A DNA stretch of 64,000 nucleotides from Candidatus Omnitrophota bacterium. GTDB taxonomy: Bacteria > Ratteibacteria > UBA8468 > B48-G9 > JAFGKM01. Shown here in pieces: positions 9,570 through 17,210 of this stretch. The stretch covers positions 283,901-347,900 of the forward strand of contig JAMWDI010000002.1 in assembly GCA_023819375.1 (NCBI GenBank). Reading direction: 5' to 3'. The notes beneath the pieces are model-generated. The model searched no databases. It worked only from the letters and a program-made list of their open reading frames with translations, and was not told the origin of the DNA. Position 1 is the first letter of the stretch; the number at the start of each line of letters is the position of its first letter. Position numbers and translations under genes: made by a program.

Positions 9570-10861
9570 TCTTCGTCAAAATATCTGTAAATTATATCAA
9601 GATTTTTAAGAAGTTCCTTGATATTAAACATCTCATTTAATTCTTCATCTTTTATATATTTTTTAACAAATTCATCCTCTTTTACAAGTTCAAAAAAATT
9701 CATATTTTCATTAATTGACTTAAAAGATATTTTCTGAATATGTTCATAAGCCTCTTTTCTTGAAACACCTTTAAGAACAAGTGTATTAAGCAATTTTTGA
9801 GAAAAGAAAACGTTATTTAAAACCTTCAAATTTTTTTCCATATTTTCCACTTTTACTTCCATTCCATCAATAATTTTGATGAGAATATTTAAAATATAAT
9901 CAAGCAAAATTGTTGATTCTGGCAGAATTATCCTTTCAGCAGAAGAATGACTTATGTCTCTCTCATGCCAAAGAGCAACATTTTCAAGAGCAACATTTAC
10001 ATTTTTCTTTATAACTCTTGAAAGACCACAGACTCTTTCACATAATACTGGATTTCTTTTATGAGGCATAGCAGATGAACCCTTTTGGCCTTTTCCAAAT
10101 GGTTCAAAAACTTCAGATATTTCTGTCTGTTGAAGTAATCTAATCTGAAGAGCCATTTTTTCGCAGGATGAAGCAATCAATCCAAGGATAGAAATAAAAT
10201 AAGCATATCTATCCCTTGAAATTATTTGTGTTGAAAATTTTTCTCTTTTTAAATTTAATTTTTTACAAACATATTCTTCAACTTCTGGTATTACACTGGA
10301 AAAAGTACCAACAGCACCAGAAATTTTTCCTACACTTATTTCATCTATTGCATTTTCAAGTCTTTTTTTATTTCTCAAAAATTCAAAATACCAGGTAGCA
10401 ATTTTAAATCCAAAAGTTATTGGTTCTGCATGAATTCCATGAGTTCTTCCTATCATTAATGTATCTTTGTATTCAAAAGATTTTTTCTTTAAAATTTGAA
10501 GTAATTTTTCTATATCCTGTAAAATTAAATTTCCTGCCTCTCTTAAAATTAAAGCATAAGATGTATCAATTACATCTGAAGATGTGAGTCCAAGATGAAT
10601 ATATTTTCCTTCTTCGCCAACAGTTTCACTAACCTGTTCTACAAATGCAATTACATCATGATTTGTTATTTTCTCTATTTCATTTATCCTGTTAATGTCA
10701 ACTCTGGCATTTTTTTTAACTTTTTCAACTACTTCTAAAGGAATTATTCCAACCTTACTCCACCCTTCAAGAACTGCAATTTCAACTTCAAGATATTTTT
10801 TAAATTTATTTTCTTCACTCCATATTTCAGCCATTTCTTTTCTTGTATATCTTGGTATCAT
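9566..10861 (-). CDS. purB: adenylosuccinate lyase
   Basis: Fumarase/aspartase-superfamily enzyme acting twice in purine synthesis (SAICAR to AICAR, adenylosuccinate to AMP). The 431 residues match the short bacterial PurB class. Key segments: HLGLTSSDVIDT, RTHGIHAEPITFGFK with the catalytic His, and the superfamily signature KGQKGSSAMPHKRNPVLCE containing the mobile-loop catalytic Ser. It is preceded by a strong AAGGAGGA Shine-Dalgarno and its own sigma-70 promoter, and it leads the run purB, ApgM-like gene, folK, panC. purD lies elsewhere in the window (55322-56572). Confidence 0.97.
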   Translation of the reverse strand: MIPRYTRKEMAEIWSEENKFKKYLEVEIAVLEGWSKVGIIPLEVVEKVKKNARVDINRINEIEKITNHDVIAFVEQVSETVGEEGKYIHLGLTSSDVIDTSYALILREAGNLILQDIEKLLQILKKKSFEYKDTLMIGRTHGIHAEPITFGFKIATWYFEFLRNKKRLENAIDEISVGKISGAVGTFSSVIPEVEEYVCKKLNLKREKFSTQIISRDRYAYFISILGLIASSCEKMALQIRLLQQTEISEVFEPFGKGQKGSSAMPHKRNPVLCERVCGLSRVIKKNVNVALENVALWHERDISHSSAERIILPESTILLDYILNILIKIIDGMEVKVENMEKNLKVLNNVFFSQKLLNTLVLKGVSRKEAYEHIQKISFKSINENMNFFELVKEDEFVKKYIKDEELNEMFNIKELLKNLDIIYRYFDEE

Positions 10862-10882
10862 AAATCCTCCTTCATTTTAAAA

Positions 10883-10912
10883 ATTATATAATATTTGGCT
10901 ACGGATTTTCAA
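10883..10912 (-). promoter_or_regulatory. sigma-70-type promoter of purB
   Basis: On the minus strand TTGAAA (10912-10907), an 18-bp spacer, TATAAT (10888-10883), then an AAGGAGGA Shine-Dalgarno (about 10873-10866) and the purB ATG at 10861. It lies in the 55-bp gap after the TPR/zinc-ribbon gene and separates purB transcription from the genes upstream. Confidence 0.6.
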
Positions 10913-10916
10913 AAAT

Positions 10917-11660
10917 TCAATAGGTAAAAAAATATCTTACAAGAAAATATAAAAGAAGAAGGAAAATGAAAACGGAAAAATATAAAGGTAAAAAGAAAAG
11001 AATAAGATATGCAATAATGACTCCAAAAGGTATAAAGATTAGAAAAACAAAATACTTTTTTGTTTGCTTCAAATCTTTTTTAATTGATTTTAAAACTTCT
11101 TTTTCCTCTCCACAACTTTTACATTTTTCATCTTCTCTCAGATTGTCACTACCACAGTTTCTACATACCCATATAACTCCTTCTTCAATTTTAACCAATC
11201 TATCTGTCACTTCAATTTTGTGTTTAATCCAGGGCAAATTTTTAATTCTGTAGGCAATTTTATAAAAATCAAGGGCCTTTTTATAATCTTCTTTTTTAAA
11301 ATATATATCTCCAAGTTCAGAATAAGCAGTAAAATTATCTGGTTGTTGCTCTATAATTTTTTTTAATTCCTCTATTCTTCTTTCTCTCTCCAAATCTGTT
11401 AGTATATTTTCTTTTTGTTTCTGTAAAAAATAAATTATAACAAACCCAAGGGGCGGGATAAATATTGAAATTATAGACATCTTCAGAACAACTACTAAAA
11501 TACTTATTAAAAAAAGTACAGAAAATATTATTGTTTCCGAAATAGAGAATTCCTTTTCAATCATTTTTTCAAAAACAAAGAAATAGAATTCAATTCCAAG
11601 AACAATAAACAAAAAAGCAATTTTAAAACCTAAATAAAAACCTTTGCCCCAGTCAATCAT
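10917..11660 (-). CDS. membrane protein with TPR and zinc-ribbon segments
   Basis: 247 residues of mixed architecture. There are hydrophobic segments at about residues 10-30, 42-62 and 65-84, then a soluble part with one or two TPR-like helices (DNFTAYSELGDIYFKKEDYKKALDFYKIAY), a four-cysteine zinc ribbon (CRNCGSDN...CKSCGEE), and two closely spaced hydrophobic segments at the C-terminus. I do not recognise an orthologue with known function. Such a layout suggests a cytoplasmic protein-interaction module tethered to the membrane. It overlaps the miaA stop by 8 bp and is the last gene before the purB promoter. Confidence 0.6.
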   Translation of the reverse strand: MIDWGKGFYLGFKIAFLFIVLGIEFYFFVFEKMIEKEFSISETIIFSVLFLISILVVVLKMSIISIFIPPLGFVIIYFLQKQKENILTDLERERRIEELKKIIEQQPDNFTAYSELGDIYFKKEDYKKALDFYKIAYRIKNLPWIKHKIEVTDRLVKIEEGVIWVCRNCGSDNLREDEKCKSCGEEKEVLKSIKKDLKQTKKYFVFLIFIPFGVIIAYLILFFLPLYFSVFIFLLLLYFLVRYFFTY

Positions 11661-12585
11661 TCTTAAAACTTTCTAAAATCTTGTTAACTACCTCATTTTC
11701 GTCTTTAAAATTTATAAACTCCCCTTCTTCTCTTTTAAACCAGATAATTTGTTTTCTTGCATAATCCTTTGTTCTTTTAAAAATAATCTCTTTCAACTCT
11801 TCAAAATTATATTTCCCTTCAAGAAAATCAAGTATTTCTCTATATCCTATTGGTGCCTTCGTTCTCAAATATTTTTCATAACTTTTATTTTTCAAATCAA
11901 TCACTTCGTCTATCCAGCCTTTTTCAAACATTTTTTCTATCCTTTCTTTTATTCTTTTATAAATCTCCTCTCTATCTCGAAACAGTATAAAATAAAAAAT
12001 TTTTCCAATTTCTTTTAGTGAGCCATCCGTTTTCTGTTTTTGCCAGTAACTCATATTTCTACCTGTAATTTCATAAATTTCAATTGCTCTTTTTATTCTG
12101 TACTTATCATTTTTATTAATTTTTTTTGCAATTTCTGGATCTATATTCTTTAGTTTCTCATACAAATCTTCGGTTGTCTCTTTTTCAAGTCTTTCTCTTA
12201 TTTCTCTCTGTTTCTCTTTAAATTCTGGAGGTAGATAAAAAAGACCTCTTAATAATGTCCTTATATAAAAACCACTTCCACCAACAATTATAGGAACTTT
12301 ATTTCTTGAAATTATCTCTCTTACTTTTTGAAAAACAAGATTTTTATATTGAAAAACATCAAACTCATCTTTAAGGGATAGAAAATCAACAAAATAATGG
12401 GGGATTTCATTCCTCATCCATAAGGGAGGCTTATCTGTTCCTATGTTGATTTCTTTATAAAATTGTCTGCTATCACATGAAATTATTTCTCCATTAACTT
12501 CTTTCGCTATTTTAAAAGATATTTCAGTTTTTCCACTTGCAGTTGGCCCTCCAATTATCAAAATTTTATTTTTCTGAAATGACAT
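11653..12585 (-). CDS. miaA: tRNA dimethylallyltransferase
   Basis: Adds the isopentenyl group to A37 of tRNAs reading UNN codons. The 310 residues are the normal length. Visible motifs are the P-loop IIGGPTASGKTEIS, the DSRQFYKEINIGTDKP segment with the catalytic Asp, VGGSGFYIRTLLRG, and the C-terminal KTKDYARKQIIWFKRE-like substrate region (here RTKDYARKQIIWFKRE). The ATG immediately follows the thyA stop (TAAATG). Confidence 0.97.
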   Translation of the reverse strand: MSFQKNKILIIGGPTASGKTEISFKIAKEVNGEIISCDSRQFYKEINIGTDKPPLWMRNEIPHYFVDFLSLKDEFDVFQYKNLVFQKVREIISRNKVPIIVGGSGFYIRTLLRGLFYLPPEFKEKQREIRERLEKETTEDLYEKLKNIDPEIAKKINKNDKYRIKRAIEIYEITGRNMSYWQKQKTDGSLKEIGKIFYFILFRDREEIYKRIKERIEKMFEKGWIDEVIDLKNKSYEKYLRTKAPIGYREILDFLEGKYNFEELKEIIFKRTKDYARKQIIWFKREEGEFINFKDENEVVNKILESFKND

Positions 12586-13446
12586 TTAAAAAAGAGCACC
12601 TCTTTTACCTGTTCTTTTTTCCATCTCTATAAGTTGTCTTCCATATTCAAATCCACTTATAGCAACAGGATCATCACTTCTTAATGTTCTGCTTTTTGTA
12701 TGGTCTGGATTATAAAAATCCCTTTTTTCAAGAGATGCTAAAAACCTGTTTTTAAAATCATCAAAACTTTCTCCATAAATATGGTAGGAATCTGAAATAT
12801 CAACGTATTGGCCAACTTTAACTTCTTTACCTATTTTTTTCGTTATTTCCTCTGCAATAAATTTCTGTAACTCAGTTAAACCAAATAAGTTCATAAAAGC
12901 AGCCCTATATGCATCTCTTGATCTCCAATGTGTATTCATAATAAGATACAATTCTTCATTTTTTTCAATAATTCTACACCATATTCTTTGTAAACATGGA
13001 GGGTCATATGTAAAGGGGTCATAAAATGGAATCCATGTTATCCCTTGTGCTCTCCTTGAATATGGAATTTCTGAAAGTTTATTTATTATATATTCAAGTT
13101 GATTTATTTTTTCATCATTTTGAGGTATTTTATAATTTGCTAAACGATCATGATAGGTATAAGTCCATTTTTTTTCTTCTGGATTTATCCAGTGATCATG
13201 AATTCCATAAACGATTTCCTGTCTATATTTTTCAAGATCTTCAATACCACCTGGAAATGCGAGATGAATTCTTGGTTCAGAAAATGGTTCTTTTATAACC
13301 ATAATCATTGTGCAATCTTTACTTGGAGGATCTTTTTCCTTATCATATTCTGTTTTAATACTTATCCCTTTATTCCATAGTTCAATTAAACTTTTCTCCC
13401 ATACCTCTGCAATTGAATTTCCTTCAACTTTTATAACAGGAATCAT
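12586..13446 (-). CDS. thyA: thymidylate synthase, archaeal-type ThyA
   Basis: Folate-dependent methylation of dUMP to dTMP. From the ATG at 13446 the protein is 286 residues and begins MIPVIKVEGNSIAEVWEKSL, the usual start of this divergent ThyA branch. That ATG overlaps the polX stop as ATGA and has AAGGA just upstream, so the longer frame from 13479 is rejected. The family core is visible: IPYSRRAQGITWIPFYDP, PPCLQRIWCRI with the catalytic Cys, HWRSRDAYRAAFMN, and VGQYVDISDSYHIYG with the dUMP-binding Ser/His. A dCMP hydroxymethylase function is the main alternative within this branch. Confidence 0.85.
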   Translation of the reverse strand: MIPVIKVEGNSIAEVWEKSLIELWNKGISIKTEYDKEKDPPSKDCTMIMVIKEPFSEPRIHLAFPGGIEDLEKYRQEIVYGIHDHWINPEEKKWTYTYHDRLANYKIPQNDEKINQLEYIINKLSEIPYSRRAQGITWIPFYDPFTYDPPCLQRIWCRIIEKNEELYLIMNTHWRSRDAYRAAFMNLFGLTELQKFIAEEITKKIGKEVKVGQYVDISDSYHIYGESFDDFKNRFLASLEKRDFYNPDHTKSRTLRSDDPVAISGFEYGRQLIEMEKRTGKRGALF

Positions 13447-15146
13447 TTTTTCCTTCTTCTCAAGGGCATATCTTCCCATTTATATGTATTTAAAATTTCA
13501 CCCTTTGTAAGCCATCCTCTTCTTGCTATTCCAATTCCAAATTTTATATATTTTAACATCCCAATATTATGAGCATCTGTTCCAAGAGCAAATATAACTT
13601 TTTTATTTTTCCCTTTTAAAATATTAACGTCATTTAAATCAAGTCTATCAGGATAACAATTTATTTCAAGAGCAACTCCAAATCTTCCAGCATATTCTAT
13701 AATTTCATCTATATTAACATCATACCCCTCTCTACCACTTAAAAGACGACCTGTTGGATGGCCGATTATATCAACATATGGATTCTCTATTGCTCTTTTA
13801 ATTCTTTCTGTAACATTCTTTTTAAATCCCTGATGAATAGAAGCAATCACAAAGTCAAGTTCCTCAAGAATTTTATCTGAATAATCAAGTGAACCATCAG
13901 CAAGAATGTCAACTTCCATACCTTTTAAAACCTTTATTCCTTTTATTTTGTCATTTACTCTGTCAATCTCTTCGTTCCTTCTTTTAAGTGTATCCTCATC
14001 AAGTCCACCAGCAATTTTTGATGTTTTTGAATGGTCACAAATACCAATATACTCATATCCAAGGCTTTTAGCAATCAAAGCGATTTCTTCAATTGTTTCA
14101 ACCCCATCTGAAAATTTTGAATGTACATGTAAATCTCCTTTTATATCTTTTTCCTCAACAAGAACAGGTAATCTATTCTCAATTGCTGCTTCTATTTCTC
14201 CTCTATCCTCTCTCAATTCAGGTGGTATCCAAGGAAGGCCAAGGACATTATAAACTTCTTCTTCTGTTTCACCTGCAATTTTTTTATCCCCTTTAAAAAC
14301 TCCATATTCACTTATTTTAAGACCTTTTTCCTTTGCAAGTCCTCTCAATTTAATATTATGTGCTTTTGAACCTGTAAAATATTGCAAGGCAGAACCAAAA
14401 GAATCCACTGGAACAACTCTTAAGTCAACCTGTAAATTGTTGGTTTTAACAATAATTGATGCCTTTGTATCTCCTTTTGCTAAAACCTCTTTGACCTGTG
14501 GAATTGTAGTAAACTTTTCAATTATTTCAATATTATTTTCGCCTGTTGCAAGAATATCAATATCCCCAATTGTTTCTCTCATTCTCCTTAAGGAACCTGC
14601 AGGTTCAATTTTCTTTGTATATCTTTTTAATTCTTCTATTATTTCCTCTACAAGTGGAAGAGCAATTCCTATTGGAATTCTCTCTTTTCCTTGTTTATAT
14701 AATTCAATACCTCTTTTTATATTCTCTACTTTCTTTTCTCCCATACCAAATAATTTTGCAAGTTGTCCATTTTCAATAACTCTTTCAAGATCTGAAAGGT
14801 TTTTAACGCCAAGTTTTGTATAAGCAAGATTTAAAGTTTTAGGACCAAGATTTGGAATTTCAAGGAGTTGTAAAAGTCCTTCTGGTATATCTTTTATTGC
14901 CTCCTCATATTTCTTCATCTTCCCTGTTTTTAAATATTCTTCAATCTTTTCACTCATCCCTTTTCCAATACCAGGAATTTTCTGAATTTCTCCCCTTTTA
15001 TAAACCTCTTCAATATCTTCTGGATATTCCCTTAAAATTCTTGCTGCTTTTCTATAAGCACCTATACGAAAAGAATCATCTCCTTTAAATTCAAGTGCAT
15101 CTGCTATTTTATCAAAAATATCAGCAATTTCCTGATTTTTGCTCAT
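13443..15146 (-). CDS. polX: DNA polymerase/3'-5' exonuclease PolX
   Basis: Family X repair polymerase fused to a PHP nuclease, 567 residues as in the bacterial family. The N-terminal HhH-rich 8-kDa/fingers part includes IQKIPGIGKGMSEKIEEYL and LLEIPNLGPKTL. The palm carries GSLRRMRETIGDIDILAT, with the two metal-binding Asp, and a third acidic strand VDLRVVP. The C-terminal PHP domain (about 335-560) has GDLHVHSKFSDG, GICDHSKT, EVDILADGSLDY, IIGHPTGR and GTDAHN. It probably acts in gap-filling base-excision repair. It overlaps both neighbours by 4 bp, so it is coupled to the SagB-type gene and thyA. Confidence 0.95.
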   Translation of the reverse strand: MSKNQEIADIFDKIADALEFKGDDSFRIGAYRKAARILREYPEDIEEVYKRGEIQKIPGIGKGMSEKIEEYLKTGKMKKYEEAIKDIPEGLLQLLEIPNLGPKTLNLAYTKLGVKNLSDLERVIENGQLAKLFGMGEKKVENIKRGIELYKQGKERIPIGIALPLVEEIIEELKRYTKKIEPAGSLRRMRETIGDIDILATGENNIEIIEKFTTIPQVKEVLAKGDTKASIIVKTNNLQVDLRVVPVDSFGSALQYFTGSKAHNIKLRGLAKEKGLKISEYGVFKGDKKIAGETEEEVYNVLGLPWIPPELREDRGEIEAAIENRLPVLVEEKDIKGDLHVHSKFSDGVETIEEIALIAKSLGYEYIGICDHSKTSKIAGGLDEDTLKRRNEEIDRVNDKIKGIKVLKGMEVDILADGSLDYSDKILEELDFVIASIHQGFKKNVTERIKRAIENPYVDIIGHPTGRLLSGREGYDVNIDEIIEYAGRFGVALEINCYPDRLDLNDVNILKGKNKKVIFALGTDAHNIGMLKYIKFGIGIARRGWLTKGEILNTYKWEDMPLRRRKK

Positions 15147-15835
15147 TTTCTACCAACTGGACAAAGATAAAAAACATCTTCATTAATTCCAAGAACTTTT
15201 TTAACTTTTTCATCCTCAAAAGCACCAATCATAACAGTTCCAAGGCCAAGACTTTCTGCCTGAAGATGAATATTCTGGCCAACATGTCCTACTTCCATAA
15301 AAACATATCTTTCTCCTCTTTTTCCATATCTTGAAGTTGTTCTTTCAAAAACTCCAGCAATTACTATGACAATAGGAGCATTTCTTACAGAAGATTGACC
15401 AAGTGCGGAAATAGAAAGTTGATTCCTTAAATCTCCTTCTTTTACAAGTTTTAAAGAATGATTATCAATATCATAATAATAAAGACCTGGCTTTAATCCT
15501 TCAACGTTCCCAACCACAACATATATTTCAAGTGGATATGTTGCTCCAGCAGAAGGGGCAGTTCTTCCTCCCCAATCAACAGTTTTTCCATCAGAAGCCC
15601 ATAAAATTTGAGAAAGTTCCTTTAAATTCAATGGAGAATTTTTATAACTTCTTATAGATCTTCTTGTCTTAAGTGCTTCTTCCACTGATATTTTTCCTTT
15701 AAAAGATGGTGGGGGCAAATTTATAACTTCCATTTTTTCACCTCCAAAAAGAATAAGATTTAGAAAATAGGAAAAGAAAATTATAAATTTTTTCATCTCA
15801 AAATTAATTTTAACCATTTCCTCAAATTTTTTCAA
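15143..15835 (-). CDS. SagB/ThcOx-type nitroreductase-fold oxidoreductase
   Basis: FMN-dependent oxidoreductase of the SagB/ThcOx group, 230 residues. The family core is intact: EALKTRRSIRSYKNSPLNL, LSQILWASDG, GRTAPSAGATYPLEIYVVV, and the C-terminal GHVGQNIHLQAESLGLGTVMIGAF. Family members either oxidise azoline rings in peptides or act as general reductases; no peptide-modification partner (YcaO) is nearby, so a stand-alone reductase is more likely. A hydrophobic N-terminus (MKKFIIFFSYFLNLILFGG, from the ATG at 15796) indicates export or membrane anchoring. The start is uncertain between TTG 15835 and ATG 15796. It lies 6 bp behind the anti-sigma gene and overlaps polX. Confidence 0.85.
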   Translation of the reverse strand: MKKFEEMVKINFEMKKFIIFFSYFLNLILFGGEKMEVINLPPPSFKGKISVEEALKTRRSIRSYKNSPLNLKELSQILWASDGKTVDWGGRTAPSAGATYPLEIYVVVGNVEGLKPGLYYYDIDNHSLKLVKEGDLRNQLSISALGQSSVRNAPIVIVIAGVFERTTSRYGKRGERYVFMEVGHVGQNIHLQAESLGLGTVMIGAFEDEKVKKVLGINEDVFYLCPVGRK

Positions 15836-15841
15836 GATTTT

Positions 15842-16303
15842 TTAAAAATTGGAAAAGAAGAAATCAAGGATTTTTTCAACTTCTTTTTCACTCATATAAT
15901 CAGAATATTTTATAATTTCATCTTCTGTGAAAGGCAATTCATGATTAAATACATCAGTTTTAACTACTGAAACAGGGATTTTTTGAGGCGAAAGAAAATA
16001 AACTCTTTTAATTAAAGGACCAACAATTAAAAAAAATAAAAAAACTCCTATCAATACTGGTTTTAGTAAAAATTTATGGATTCTTCTTTCAAAAACTAAA
16101 TCTAATTTTGACTTCCAGAACTCTTCCTTTAATTCAAGATGATGAATACCTTTTGCTTTTTCCAATATAAAAACAAAATCATTGTATAAATTTTTACATC
16201 TATCGCAAACCTGAATATGTCTTTCTATAAATTTTTTCTCTTTAAAGTCAATTTTCCCATCAATCAAATCTAAAATCCTTTTTTCAAAATCTTTACATCT
16301 CAT
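15842..16303 (-). CDS. zf-HC2 anti-sigma factor, membrane-anchored
   Basis: Cognate regulator of the ECF sigma factor encoded just upstream. The 153 residues start with a cytoplasmic zinc-binding anti-sigma domain whose HxxxCxxC motif is His29, Cys33 and Cys36 (RHIQVCDRC). One transmembrane helix follows at about residues 80-98, then a periplasmic tail of about 55 residues that would sense the signal. This is the standard layout for anti-sigma factors released by proteolysis or conformational change. Its start overlaps the sigma gene by 11 bp, which normally keeps the two proteins in balance. Confidence 0.88.
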   Translation of the reverse strand: MRCKDFEKRILDLIDGKIDFKEKKFIERHIQVCDRCKNLYNDFVFILEKAKGIHHLELKEEFWKSKLDLVFERRIHKFLLKPVLIGVFLFFLIVGPLIKRVYFLSPQKIPVSVVKTDVFNHELPFTEDEIIKYSDYMSEKEVEKILDFFFSNF

Positions 16304-16823
16304 TTTTTATCACCCCTTTCTTTCTCAAATTTTCTCTTATCTTCTGCAGAGATTGAAAATAAGTTGCTTTTATTGTTCCAACCCTCTTTTTTAAAATTTT
16401 TGCAATCTCTTCATATTTTAAATCTTCAAAAGTTTTTAAAATAAAAACTGCTTTTTGTTTTTCAGTTAAATTATCTATTTCATTTTTTATTTCTTTAATA
16501 ATTCTTTCTTCCATTAAATTTTCTTCCACACCAGAATTAGAATTTGAAGAGAACGGATAGTTTTCGTAATTTAAATTTTCAATTTTTTTTTCTCTTTTTT
16601 TCTTTCTTAAAAAATCATAACAGAGATTTACCGCTACTCTATATAGATATGTTGAAAATTTTGAAAGACCTTTAAAATTATCCCAATTTTTATATGCTCT
16701 CAAAAATACTTCCTGAACGATATCAATTGCATCTTCGTGGTTATTTACCATTTTATAAGCAAGACTATAAATTTTATTTGCATACATTAAATAATACTCC
16801 TCAAAACTTTTCTTTTCTTCCAT
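16293..16823 (-). CDS. ECF-family RNA polymerase sigma factor
   Basis: 176-residue sigma-70 family member with only regions 2 and 4. Region 2 (about 8-75) contains YKMVNNHEDAIDIVQEVFLRAY and FSTYLYRVAVNLCYDFLRKK; region 4 (about 115-170) contains LTEKQKAVFILKTFEDLKYEEIAKIL and the recognition helix VGTIKATYFQSLQKI. The gene is followed by an overlapping membrane anti-sigma factor. No Shine-Dalgarno precedes the ATG, but a CTAAAC-N17-CGTC element ends 8 nt upstream. The same element occurs before two other operons in the window, so autoregulation plus control of those operons is inferred. Confidence 0.93.
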   Translation of the reverse strand: MEEKKSFEEYYLMYANKIYSLAYKMVNNHEDAIDIVQEVFLRAYKNWDNFKGLSKFSTYLYRVAVNLCYDFLRKKKREKKIENLNYENYPFSSNSNSGVEENLMEERIIKEIKNEIDNLTEKQKAVFILKTFEDLKYEEIAKILKKRVGTIKATYFQSLQKIRENLRKKGVIKNEM

Positions 16824-16831
16824 CTTATTAA

Positions 16832-16858
16832 GACGAATTTATTTGATAAAAAGTTTAG
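16832..16858 (-). promoter_or_regulatory. ECF-sigma-type promoter of the sigma/anti-sigma operon
   Basis: Minus strand: CTAAAC (16858-16853), 17 bp, CGTC (16835-16832), 8 nt, ATG at 16823. An AAC-containing -35 and a CGTC -10 are the general form of ECF promoters such as those of Bacillus SigM (TGAAAC-N16/17-CGTC). The position before the ECF gene suggests positive autoregulation. Confidence 0.7.
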
Positions 16859-16871
16859 TTTGTGATATTAT
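16843..16871 (+). promoter_or_regulatory. possible sigma-70-type promoter of rpsT
   Basis: TTGATA at 16843-16848, a 17-bp spacer, and TATTAT at 16866-16871 on the plus strand. The -10 lies in the first copy of a 23-bp tandem repeat, and the second copy carries another TATTAT at 16889-16894 without a good -35. The element overlaps the divergent ECF promoter region. Confidence 0.45.
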
Positions 16872-16902
16872 TTTACCTTAGTTTATGATATTATTTTACC
16901 TT
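16857..16902. repeat. 23-bp tandem direct repeat upstream of rpsT
   Basis: Two adjacent 23-bp copies, 16857-16879 and 16880-16902, that differ at one position (G versus A at the sixth base). Each contains GATATTATTTTACCTT. They sit between the divergent sigma-factor and rpsT genes, so they may be duplicated promoter or operator units, or a simple slippage product. Confidence 0.85.
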
Positions 16903-16922
16903 ATATTAAAGGAGGAATATAA

Positions 16923-17210
16923 ATGGCAAAGAAAAAAAGAAGTGTTTTAAAAAGACAAAGGCAGGAAATAAAAAGGAGAATGAGAAACAGAGCAGTTATC
17001 TCAAAAATAAAAACTTTGATAAAAAAGACCAAAGAAGCAGTTTTAAACAATAGTCCTGATTTTGAAAAACTTTTAAAAGAGACAATAAAAGAAATAGATA
17101 AAGCAGTTGCAAAAGGTATTTTACATAAAAATAATGGAGCAAGAAAGAAAAGTAGATTAATGAAGTTTATCCGTAAATACAAAGTTCAACTTGAATCGGA
17201 GAAAAAATAA
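16923..17210 (+). CDS. rpsT: 30S ribosomal protein S20
   Basis: Small basic ribosomal protein that binds 16S rRNA early in 30S assembly. The 95 residues have the usual S20 pattern: MAKKKRSVLKRQRQEIKRR at the start, an Ala/Lys helical middle, and AVAKGILHKNNGARKKSRL near the end. A strong AAGGAGG Shine-Dalgarno lies 7 nt before the ATG. It is one of only a few plus-strand genes here and overlaps the convergent holA gene by 25 bp at the 3' end. rpsT beside holA is a common bacterial neighbourhood, although usually not convergent. Confidence 0.96.
   Translation: MAKKKRSVLKRQRQEIKRRMRNRAVISKIKTLIKKTKEAVLNNSPDFEKLLKETIKEIDKAVAKGILHKNNGARKKSRLMKFIRKYKVQLESEKK

Noticed and set aside
16857-16902. 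CRISPR array
   Set aside because: Only two contiguous copies with no spacers; no cas genes in the window.
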